IMG/VR virus record: IMGVR_UViG_3300027710_000121
Coordinates: 1-25,311 of that record
Reading direction: 5' to 3' (one strand)
Source: a virus
DNA length: 25,311 nucleotides
The notes beneath the pieces are model-generated. The model was not told where the DNA came from and searched no databases. It saw only the letters and a program-made list of their open reading frames with translations. Positions 17,101 through 24,145 of this stretch are shown here, one piece after another. Made by a program: the position numbers and the translations under genes. Every line of letters starts with the position of its first letter. Positions within the stretch are counted from its first letter, which is position 1.

Positions 17101-18083
17101 ATATTAACTATAAATTAGATGTTGCAACTCCCGCAATCACTGGCGATATCTACGCATTTTTTAGGAACGAAGGATTTGATTCAAGATTACCATTCAAAAT
17201 GCAAGGTCAAGTTTTAAATGGTGATATCCTACAATTGATGTCAATGAATAGTGAAGCGGGTATAGATGGTTTTGATTTGTTAAGCAAGAAATATGAAATG
17301 TATAATCCTATACTTTTAGACCCCGATGTTTATACTGAATTCTTTAAATCAGATAATGGTAGTGCAAATGGTCCATTACCTGTGCAATTAAAATTAGATG
17401 AAACTGACGGATATCGTGTTAGAGCTTGTTTAAATGAACCTGGTAGATTAACAGAATCTTCGCAGGTTGTTCCATTTTATTTATGGGAAAAAAATGGTAC
17501 CGGATTTGGTACCGGCGTTGACCAAGCTTGGTACTATCCTTCACCTGTAAATGGAAGCACCGTTGAAGCGCAACCATTACAAGGTATGACTTATAATTAC
17601 AATTACAGCGGTGATACGACTCATCCTTATTTGTTATTACCAATGACCAAAGAATATAGTGGCGATGTTATTAAATTAAATGCTATCGCTAATCCATTGG
17701 TTGCTTCCACATTTAATATAGAACATTTTAATTACGACATATACGGTAATTTTAACACAACCGGATTTACCACACATCAAATTTATGATGAACAAGAGGA
17801 AGGATTTACATTCCTTTATATTATTGGTGGTAACGGAACATTAAGCGGAGCTACGGTTGGTAAACTGTATACTAGAAAAGGTAATACAGGGAGTTGGAAT
17901 GTAATTGATTGGGACAATACAGTTGATTTTATATTACCACCGACATCAAGAAACTATAGTGGAACAAGACAAATATTGTCAACACCATACCTTTATTATT
18001 TTGGATTGAAACCGGGTAAAACTGCGGTTGATAAATTTATTAAAAGATTTGGACCTTTAGGTGCATTCCCGTCTGCTGAATAA
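14187..18083 (+). CDS. Large baseplate/tail structural protein in the gp7 position, 1298 aa
   Basis: The N-terminal region contains a carboxypeptidase-regulatory-like (transthyretin-fold) module. G-R-I-T-A-N-N-G-L-G-I-P-N-A-R-V-S-I-F (residues about 53-71) is its first strand set, and T-N-D-A-G-D-F-M-I-W-G-V-P-V-G-E-Q (about 144-160) its closing signature. A striking hydrophobic run lies at residues about 484-524. The central part has Cys pairs such as C-V-Q-C and C-S-R-C, and Asn/Ser/Thr-rich beta-like segments. There is no signal peptide. In T4 the gene after gp6 is gp7, a long (1032 aa) wedge protein. The position and size suggest an equivalent, but I see no convincing sequence match. The stop overlaps the next ATG by one base (TAATG). 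Confidence 0.65.
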   Translation: MIQKHRISTNIGEDQLVTVELKQDYDFLEILSLKFTQQDVYTSICADYGVVCGRITANNGLGIPNARVSIFIPLSDSDSEDPVISKLYPYTSVDMRNDENYRYNLLPARKQHGGHIPTGTFPDQRDILTREEVLEVYEKYYRYTVRTNDAGDFMIWGVPVGEQNIHVDVDLSDISCFSFRPDDFIRKGAGVDDFKSTYEFKSSSDIDSLPQIVSFDKSLTVYPFWGNQDLCELGISRVDFDLSSLGIKIEPMAYFIGSVYTDSGNVAVGKGCGPSNRMGEKCSLITGGAKIEAIRFKNAMDTLNRPILEEFELKEDVDEEGSFVMNLPMNSEYLYTNEFGENEITNDPNKGVPTSACYRFRITMNDTQSNGSRSMGSYLVPNIREYSNEDQDLSYNFSLNWEDYPTGATNNDVIFSNIQGSFYPKDYFFRLTYNKVYTLSSFMGSYFSSNGLGTHTYLGIKEIAPKKEDDCESSIVTPPANWGMMNINFAILLAITINIFERIIYQAYIAVIQVLILPFQKIVEFGRFKVLGYKFDLFGGLDYVIEELQDFGTVQLGITPYPDCVQCNNINGEEVTRTSNGITSPTQIYTVVKRGTIYPDSFYSGTGSNSITNPDTSTNKLYLTIPSGVYPPPSNASGEPTWSQVVQNPSKYYIRLNGVGFGNPLGIYAYTNTNNPSDTNTYYYTDNSIYDYTVPSNNNKGVTFELFDTTQVPTNSPLSNTSSASESLPTGCSQYMTLYNESYAKETYCVNGFTSTYDELKTVTRTTGFSCSGGKNPAGQVIYSSKGNECSRCITWSGYSEFRNGLYTIIPFAESKNWGANIAAIDEYCRRKLVGKLFCEGLVNYSFLDNWLSGSLYFFPFKSRVVWDDEENLDISDYATSYCKDLVYYKVGTKENPDKRFYYRSSWYNPVTNKFDSARGTLAHPTTLVDLGPRDEFIKEICIDPNLDPNCSVVRNIGPTSYQDIRPILGLYINYKLDVATPAITGDIYAFFRNEGFDSRLPFKMQGQVLNGDILQLMSMNSEAGIDGFDLLSKKYEMYNPILLDPDVYTEFFKSDNGSANGPLPVQLKLDETDGYRVRACLNEPGRLTESSQVVPFYLWEKNGTGFGTGVDQAWYYPSPVNGSTVEAQPLQGMTYNYNYSGDTTHPYLLLPMTKEYSGDVIKLNAIANPLVASTFNIEHFNYDIYGNFNTTGFTTHQIYDEQEEGFTFLYIIGGNGTLSGATVGKLYTRKGNTGSWNVIDWDNTVDFILPPTSRNYSGTRQILSTPYLYYFGLKPGKTAVDKFIKRFGPLGAFPSAE

Positions 18084-19831
18084 TGGAAGAGAAAAAAGAA
18101 ATAATTTTACCAAGTAAAAGATACGCTAATGCGGATGACCAAGAATTATCAATTAAGTTAAATCTTGAGACATCAGAATCTTTATTAAGAATTGGTGATA
18201 GAGATATCATTTTAGATGTTGCAAAATTATATGATGATGAAAGAAATCGAAGTGTAAACTATAAGATATTTGGTAAAATGAATATGGTATTCCGTAATAT
18301 GTACAGCGGAAATAGCAATTACGAATATCTTAAAGAAAGACTTTATTTAGTTGGTGATGGTAGTAACAATGATTTCACCGGTTTTATTCCATATGACGAG
18401 TTTGCATTCTTAAGAAGGGACTTATATAGAGAGGTAACATTAGTTCCAACTGGTACAACATTAGGCGGAGATTATAACCCATCAACAATAACATCAGGCT
18501 CGACACAACACACCACGGTTACTGCAATGAGTGCGCCATATCAAAATTGGAACATTTATTTATCGTACGCATATACCGGAGATACTCAATTCCCAATGAA
18601 ATATTCATTAAGTGGGGGTACAACACATGAATTTGTTGCATCAGATGGTATACCATTTAGAGTGACCGGCAATACCAAAACATTTATATTAACAAGTCCT
18701 GTACCTCACGGTTTAAGTAGCGGTGAATATGTCATCATAAACGGTAAAACATATTATGTTAATAATGTGGGAAATGAAATTTATGATTCCGAGAATTATG
18801 TGATAGTGCTTAATAAATCTCAATTTACATCGACGGATGTTGATACATTAAACGCTTCATTAGTTGTTACAGGTAAAAGGTGTTTAGATAGAAACAATGT
18901 AAGTGGTTCCACATCAACATATTATGTAAGAAAACATAAAACATTGACAAATACATCGGGATACATTTTAGATAATGTTGGTTTTGAGAATCCAATATTT
19001 GAACATGAAAGAAAATTATTGATAGAAAATAGTAATGGTGTAAATGATGTTCTTGTTGAAAGAAATAGACCTGAATCGGTTTTATTTGATTTTAAAGTGC
19101 CACTTGTATTAAGTGGATTAACAAACAATTTAGGATTTACACCAACCGAAGTTTTTGTTACAACAATTTATAGAAACGGAAATGGTTATTTTAATTATCC
19201 ACCAAAGGTGGGATATAAATTTAATTTTCACGATTCTTGGGTCGACGAACAATTTGATGGTGACACATCAAAAGAAACTAACATTGGTAGTGATACATTT
19301 ACTAAATCGGGTTTCACATTTACATATGGCGAAGAGATACCAACGGGCACAACCTTAGTTGGTGATTTTGTTGAGTATAACAAAAAGGAAATAAAAGAAA
19401 GAGTAATCAGTGGCACATTTCATAAGATATATAATCCAACCACACTATTTGATTATGGACAAACCGACAGTGAGGTTTACTCAGGTGCCACAGAAACAAA
19501 CCCAATCGGTTTATATTATCAAGTACACCATAGGGTTAAGCTAAGAGAATTATCACCTTATTTAGAAACTGCAAAAACAAATCAGATTTATAATCTACCT
19601 GAGAATACGGTTTATGATAAAGATGAAAATGTATGGAGATGGAGAGATTTATATTCACACGGATATATTGACCCAAATGGTTATGGTACAAATTTCCCAT
19701 ATGTTAATAATATTCATTACATAAAAAATGAAATTAATCTTTATCTAAGAAACGAAAGATATTACACCAATAAACAAAATGGAGTTGCAAGTTTCAATTC
19801 AAGAACAAATACAAACAATTTAATCTGTTAA
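18083..19831 (+). CDS. Tail/baseplate structural protein, 582 aa
   Basis: A mostly beta-rich protein begins with a charged segment, L-P-S-K-R-Y-A-N-A-D-D-Q. An F-R-N-M-Y-S-G-N-S-N-Y-E-Y-L-K-E-R-L motif follows at about residues 70-87. Gly/Thr/Ser-rich strands continue, including S-G-G-T-T-H-E-F and G-L-S-S-G-E-Y-V-I-I-N-G-K-T-Y-Y-V, typical of phage tail beta modules. The C-terminal ~100 residues are rich in Tyr and Asn. It starts at the A of the preceding stop (TAATG) and ends the same way into the next gene, so three genes form a translationally coupled set. I do not recognise a named family. A baseplate wedge or peripheral role is inferred from position. Confidence 0.6.
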   Translation: MEEKKEIILPSKRYANADDQELSIKLNLETSESLLRIGDRDIILDVAKLYDDERNRSVNYKIFGKMNMVFRNMYSGNSNYEYLKERLYLVGDGSNNDFTGFIPYDEFAFLRRDLYREVTLVPTGTTLGGDYNPSTITSGSTQHTTVTAMSAPYQNWNIYLSYAYTGDTQFPMKYSLSGGTTHEFVASDGIPFRVTGNTKTFILTSPVPHGLSSGEYVIINGKTYYVNNVGNEIYDSENYVIVLNKSQFTSTDVDTLNASLVVTGKRCLDRNNVSGSTSTYYVRKHKTLTNTSGYILDNVGFENPIFEHERKLLIENSNGVNDVLVERNRPESVLFDFKVPLVLSGLTNNLGFTPTEVFVTTIYRNGNGYFNYPPKVGYKFNFHDSWVDEQFDGDTSKETNIGSDTFTKSGFTFTYGEEIPTGTTLVGDFVEYNKKEIKERVISGTFHKIYNPTTLFDYGQTDSEVYSGATETNPIGLYYQVHHRVKLRELSPYLETAKTNQIYNLPENTVYDKDENVWRWRDLYSHGYIDPNGYGTNFPYVNNIHYIKNEINLYLRNERYYTNKQNGVASFNSRTNTNNLIC

Positions 19832-20643
19832 TGGAAATTTTAAGAAAACCGGGTGATTATAATGTAATTCTTAATCAAGAAAATGACTTTCAAACAAATT
19901 TAGGTTGGGAGGAAGGTATGGATATTTTTGAAGACGAGGTATTATCAACAATAATAAATCCAATTGACAATTATGAAACGGTTAGATACATTCACAAATC
20001 ATATAGCGGTTTAACGGAAAATAGTAACGATATGCAATGTGATATTTGGTATAAATTTTATTTTATTGATTCAAATAACACATATACCAATGGTTTAGAT
20101 TATAGTTTGGTAGGTATTGCACCAAAAGATAATGCAAATATGATAAAAACTTCTACTGAAAGTTATTTTAGGTTGGAATATTTTAAAACACCAAATAATG
20201 AACCACCAACCAGAATAAATAGAAAGTTGGTTTTTTCAAAAAATTTGCAATTACCAATAGGTGAAAAATTTTATTACAACACACTTAGACAAAATATACA
20301 CGTTCCTGTTTTTATGGGTTCAAATTATAGAAACAAAGAAAACATGTACCTATTTTGGTTTCAAGACGACACTGTTTTAAGTGATTCAACATTAAGTGGC
20401 GATACATTTTTTATGACTGCAAAATTTTTGAATGCAAATGATGGTTCAATCATAGATTTTACAACAACAGGGTTAACTGCGAATCAACAAATTGTTGAAC
20501 AAAGAGACATGTACTATAAAATTGTCATAGATAAAACAGATTATTCATACAAAGTGTACAATTACACCGGTGGCACAACAACGGAAAATAATTTAGTTGG
20601 AAGGGGTATGGATAATTCAATTAAATTTTTTGAAAAACGATAG
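19831..20643 (+). CDS. Tail/baseplate structural protein, 270 aa
   Basis: The protein is beta-rich and starts M-E-I-L-R-K-P-G-D-Y-N-V-I-L-N-Q-E-N-D-F. Aromatic motifs such as D-I-W-Y-K-F-Y-F-I-D and M-Y-L-F-W-F-Q-D-D lie in the middle. A C-terminal strand pair Y-Y-K-I-V-I-D-K-T-D-Y-S-Y-K-V-Y-N-Y resembles the laminin G/concanavalin-like strand pattern in which a protein reports a bound ligand. That resemblance is weak. It overlaps the 582-aa gene by one base and is followed after 14 nt by the large Thr-Pro protein. It may be an adaptor between the baseplate and the stalk protein. The function is not recognised. Confidence 0.58.
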   Translation: MEILRKPGDYNVILNQENDFQTNLGWEEGMDIFEDEVLSTIINPIDNYETVRYIHKSYSGLTENSNDMQCDIWYKFYFIDSNNTYTNGLDYSLVGIAPKDNANMIKTSTESYFRLEYFKTPNNEPPTRINRKLVFSKNLQLPIGEKFYYNTLRQNIHVPVFMGSNYRNKENMYLFWFQDDTVLSDSTLSGDTFFMTAKFLNANDGSIIDFTTTGLTANQQIVEQRDMYYKIVIDKTDYSYKVYNYTGGTTTENNLVGRGMDNSIKFFEKR

Positions 20644-20657
20644 TTATAGTAATATAG

Positions 20658-23600
20658 ATGAAAAAAAATAAGTATACCATTAGACGTAAAAACATTTTAA
20701 ATGTTAGACTGGTCTCTTTGACCGGACAGACTTGGTATGATATTAGTGATTACGAAACTCTTATTCCTTGGAGTGGCAATACTGGAGTTATGCCAACAGG
20801 CTCAACACCTTTTAATGGATATGTTGTTTATAATGTTTCAGGTAATACAGGTAACACTTTAACTCAAAATTATTATAAATGGGGTATACCAACAGATAAC
20901 ACATGGAATTTAATGGTTGGTGCACCAATAACTAATTTAACTTCTACATCATTAAGAAACCCAACAGATGAATACGGTGCTTTAATTACCGGCACGACAT
21001 TATATAATACCGGAACAACATTTAATATCGGATATTATGAATGGGTCAGTTCGTGGAATTTATTTAATCAAACATCGGGCGAAACATATAATGAAATTAA
21101 TGGCGTATTAAACGGTAAAATCTACGATAACCAACAACTTCCATTATACTTAGAAGCGACCGCAGATGAAATGGGTTCCATGGTTGCATTTGATGGTGCG
21201 GTTGGTGTTGAATCAACACAAAATCAAATTAATGCAAACTTTATTTACGAAGTTGATTGTAATAAAGTTACTGTAATTAATACAACCAATCTAAATAATA
21301 TTGCGGGTGTCGGTGAAATTATATTTACGGTAGATTGGGGTGATGGAACCACATCGCCAATTGGCGTTGAAGGTATTTGTTCGGGAATTAATTGTCATAA
21401 AGCATTTAAAACATATACAACTAATGGTAGTAAAAACATTACCGTTAGATTAGATTCACCTTGGACTAATAATACATTATCTAAGTCGACAATGATTGAT
21501 TGCAATGCTTTAGTGTCACCAACACCGCCGGCAACAAGAACACCAACACCATCAATTACTGCAACACATACATTAACTCCAACATCAACACCAACAAATA
21601 CTGTTACACCATCTATGACTCGTACACCAAGACCTACGGTTACGAGAACACCAACAATGACACCATCAATGACACCAACGTTATCTATTGGTGCCACACC
21701 ATCAATGACGCCATCAATAACACCAACAATTCTTTGTGTGTTTGAAATTGATATTGATGTAATATCAATATCGCAAGGTGATGGATGTTCAACATTATAT
21801 ACGGGCGGATATTCACCGGTACCACAAGAATTTGTTTTAGATATGTTACCTGCTGCGGGTACATTTACGTTTAATTTCACCGGTGGTACAATAACAGATA
21901 CATTTAACATATATTACCCTGAGAACGTATTATTAACAGGATACACATCAGTATCTAATGTGGCGGGTGGTCCATACGTATTATCTGTTGATGGTTCATC
22001 AGATAAAGTAAAAGTGGTTGTTAACCCTGTTGATAATGGTCAAATTGAAACATTGTGGTCATTTATTGTTGGTTGTATCGTGCCGATTACACCAACTCCA
22101 ACACCTACAAGAACTATTACCCCAACTGCGACGCCAACGGCAACTCCAACCATTACACCAACACATACGGTTACACCAACATCAACGCCTACAAAAACAT
22201 TAACACCAACTCCATCTGTAACAAGGAATTATCTATGTAGTGATGTTGTGACAGGTAAGTATTCACCTGTTGTTCAAACATTCTTTATTAGTGCCGGTTC
22301 GTTACCGGGCGTTAGTGTATTTGAATATGGTACGTATACGATTAATGATACGTTTCAATTATATTACCCATCAACAAGTTTAACGCCAACTTCAACATTT
22401 AGCGGAACTGGTTTTGGTAATATTACCGTGACCGGTTCTACATTAGCCGACAATATTATAAAAATTGTAATTGACGGTACCTCAGATGTTGAAACACAAT
22501 GGTATTTTAATTTATATTGTGCAAATGTTTCTGTTTCGCCATCGGCAACAAAAACAGTAACACCTACTCCAACAATTACACCTACTAATACCAAAACATT
22601 AACACCTACACCTACTAAAACACCGGGTGCAAGTTTATCACCAACACCTACAAGAACACCGGCTTCTACTGTAACTCCAACAAGTACGGTTACTAATACA
22701 CCTACAATCACACCAACTTCGACGATTACGCCGACCAACACACCATCTAATACAGGAACACCGGCGGTCACAAGAACACCGACACGTACCGCTACACCAA
22801 CAGCAACAATTTCACCTACACCAACAATTACTAAAACTCCAACAACAAGTGTAACGCCATCACCTGGTTCATCATCCTCGCCTACACCTACAATAACTCC
22901 AACTAATACGATTACACCAACGCGCACTGTTACGCCAACAAATACCGTTACACCAACAGCTACAGTTACCCCAACAAACACGGTTACACCAACTCCTTCG
23001 GTAACCGCAACAATAACGCCAACATCGACAATTACACCATCGTCGACAGCAACAATAACACCAACAAGTACATCAACAGTAACACCAACTGCGAGTGTCA
23101 CCGCAACCATAACCCCTACGAGCACTATTACACCAACACCAACGGCAACTGAAACGCCATCAGTAAGCGACACGCCAACCCCTACACCGACATCAACGAT
23201 TACGCCAACATCAAGCGTAACACCTACCGTTACGCCAACAAACACCATTACGCCAACAATCACACCTACCAATACAGTTACACCAACTGAAACAGTAACC
23301 CCTACACCGTCTGTAACTAATAGTGAAACACCTACACCTACCCCAACAGAAACGGTTACACCTACAGGCACACCAACCCCAACAGCGACCGAAACACCGA
23401 CAATGACCGCAACACCAAGTGTTACGCCGTCCGAGACAATTACGCCAACACCAACAGAAACACCAACGCCAACACCGTCTGTAACGTCTTCTTATGGTTC
23501 TTCACCAACACCAACGGAAACTATTACACCTACCCCAACATTAACGCCAACAGGTACACCAACCCCAAGTGTAACCACAACAGTTACACCAACCAATACC

Positions 23601-24119
23601 ATTACCCCCACCAACACACCAACAACAACTGAGAGTGAGACACCTACTCCAACTCCAACAAGCACGGTTACACCAACAAATACTGTAACACCAACACCTT
23701 CTGAGTCAGAAACTCCAACTCCGACACCGACAAGTACGGTTACACCAACAAATACTATAACACCAACTGAGACACCAACTCAAACTGCAACACCAACAAT
23801 TACCCCAACAAATACAATTACACCAACGGAGACCGTTACTCCTACATCAACGATTACACCAACTCAAACTGCAACACCATCTGTTACACCAACCAATACT
23901 ATTACCCCAACCACCACACCAACAATAACAGAAAGTGAAACACCGACGCCTACACCAACCAATACGATTACACCAACAAGTACAATTACACCAACAAGTA
24001 CAATTACACCAACACCTACCAATACACCAATATCAACACAATCCGCACCACCATGCGACATCACATATAATGTGGTACCGTTTGATATGACTTGTGATAT
24101 TACATATAATGTAATATAA
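20658..24119 (+). CDS. Giant Thr-Pro stalk protein with PKD-like and duplicated domains, candidate tail fibre
   Basis: The 1153-aa protein is modular. Residues 1-~285 form an N-terminal region with a PKD-like segment (F-T-V-D-W-G-D-G-T-T at 223-232, then K-A-F-K-T-Y-T and I-T-V-R-L). Linker 1 spans about 287-358. Globular domain A spans about 359-475. Linker 2 spans about 476-523. Globular domain B spans about 524-626 and is homologous to A. Linker 3 is a very long Thr/Pro/Ser/Val tract, about 627-1132. The C-terminus has two copies of C-D-I-T-Y-N-V. A and B share Y-S-P-V-x-Q, I-x-D-T-F-x-x-Y-Y-P and a C-terminal W-x-F plus Cys. There is no signal peptide. The position after baseplate genes suggests a tail-fibre or whisker role, inferred only. 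The linkers could be glycosylated on Thr, but no Bacteroidota D-S/T-x glycosylation motif is frequent in them. Confidence 0.65.
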   Translation: MKKNKYTIRRKNILNVRLVSLTGQTWYDISDYETLIPWSGNTGVMPTGSTPFNGYVVYNVSGNTGNTLTQNYYKWGIPTDNTWNLMVGAPITNLTSTSLRNPTDEYGALITGTTLYNTGTTFNIGYYEWVSSWNLFNQTSGETYNEINGVLNGKIYDNQQLPLYLEATADEMGSMVAFDGAVGVESTQNQINANFIYEVDCNKVTVINTTNLNNIAGVGEIIFTVDWGDGTTSPIGVEGICSGINCHKAFKTYTTNGSKNITVRLDSPWTNNTLSKSTMIDCNALVSPTPPATRTPTPSITATHTLTPTSTPTNTVTPSMTRTPRPTVTRTPTMTPSMTPTLSIGATPSMTPSITPTILCVFEIDIDVISISQGDGCSTLYTGGYSPVPQEFVLDMLPAAGTFTFNFTGGTITDTFNIYYPENVLLTGYTSVSNVAGGPYVLSVDGSSDKVKVVVNPVDNGQIETLWSFIVGCIVPITPTPTPTRTITPTATPTATPTITPTHTVTPTSTPTKTLTPTPSVTRNYLCSDVVTGKYSPVVQTFFISAGSLPGVSVFEYGTYTINDTFQLYYPSTSLTPTSTFSGTGFGNITVTGSTLADNIIKIVIDGTSDVETQWYFNLYCANVSVSPSATKTVTPTPTITPTNTKTLTPTPTKTPGASLSPTPTRTPASTVTPTSTVTNTPTITPTSTITPTNTPSNTGTPAVTRTPTRTATPTATISPTPTITKTPTTSVTPSPGSSSSPTPTITPTNTITPTRTVTPTNTVTPTATVTPTNTVTPTPSVTATITPTSTITPSSTATITPTSTSTVTPTASVTATITPTSTITPTPTATETPSVSDTPTPTPTSTITPTSSVTPTVTPTNTITPTITPTNTVTPTETVTPTPSVTNSETPTPTPTETVTPTGTPTPTATETPTMTATPSVTPSETITPTPTETPTPTPSVTSSYGSSPTPTETITPTPTLTPTGTPTPSVTTTVTPTNTITPTNTPTTTESETPTPTPTSTVTPTNTVTPTPSESETPTPTPTSTVTPTNTITPTETPTQTATPTITPTNTITPTETVTPTSTITPTQTATPSVTPTNTITPTTTPTITESETPTPTPTNTITPTSTITPTSTITPTPTNTPISTQSAPPCDITYNVVPFDMTCDITYNVI
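21516..21731 (+). repeat. Thr-Pro linker 1 of the 1153-aa protein
   Basis: A degenerate ACA-CCA-type tract of 72 codons. It encodes T-P-T, T-x-T-P and M-T-P-S-M-T-P units, with occasional Arg. Confidence 0.9.
21732..22518 (+). repeat. Two homologous domains (A and B) with a Thr-Pro linker between
   Basis: Domain A (21732-22082) and domain B (22227-about 22518) flank linker 2 (22083-22226). They share Y-S-P-V, then I-T-D-T-F-N-I-Y-Y-P against I-N-D-T-F-Q-L-Y-Y-P, a K-V-V/K-I-V-I strand, and an E-T-L-W-S-F / E-T-Q-W-Y-F ending followed by Cys. The DNA is well diverged, so this is an old duplication. Confidence 0.75.
22536..24053 (+). repeat. Long Thr-Pro linker 3, about 506 residues
   Basis: A continuous tract of about 1.5 kb of degenerate (T-x)-(T/S)-P repeats. 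The recurring higher-order unit is roughly [11 protein letters not shown]-x-T. An S-E-T-P-T-P-T-P-T block recurs several times (near 23325, 23640, 23700 and 23935). All four Thr codons and all four Pro codons are mixed. An exact 18-nt motif, ACAAGTACAATTACACCA, is tandem near 23975-24010. Confidence 0.9.
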
Positions 24120-24133
24120 AAATAAAAAAAAAC

Positions 24134-24141
24134 TATTTATA
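24134..24141 (+). promoter_or_regulatory. TATTTATA motif before the last gene
   Basis: TATTTATA lies 4 nt before the ATG at 24146. The same 8-mer lies just before the starts at 1282 (1263-1270) and 11847 (11836-11843), and a one-base variant (14174-14181) precedes 14187. It may be a late-gene signal; see the findings. Confidence 0.35.
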
Positions 24142-24145
24142 AAAA

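Noticed and set aside
22364-23371. Long minus-strand open frame encoding a V-G-V-G-V-type repeat (also 21395-21910, 23864-24064 and 24316-24750)
   Set aside because: These are mirror images of the Thr-Pro codons on the + strand. They have low-complexity composition, and all supported genes are on the + strand.
22536-24053. Possible CRISPR array from regular short repeats
   Set aside because: The repeats are degenerate, codon-phased and translated without interruption. There are no unique spacers of constant length and no cas genes.
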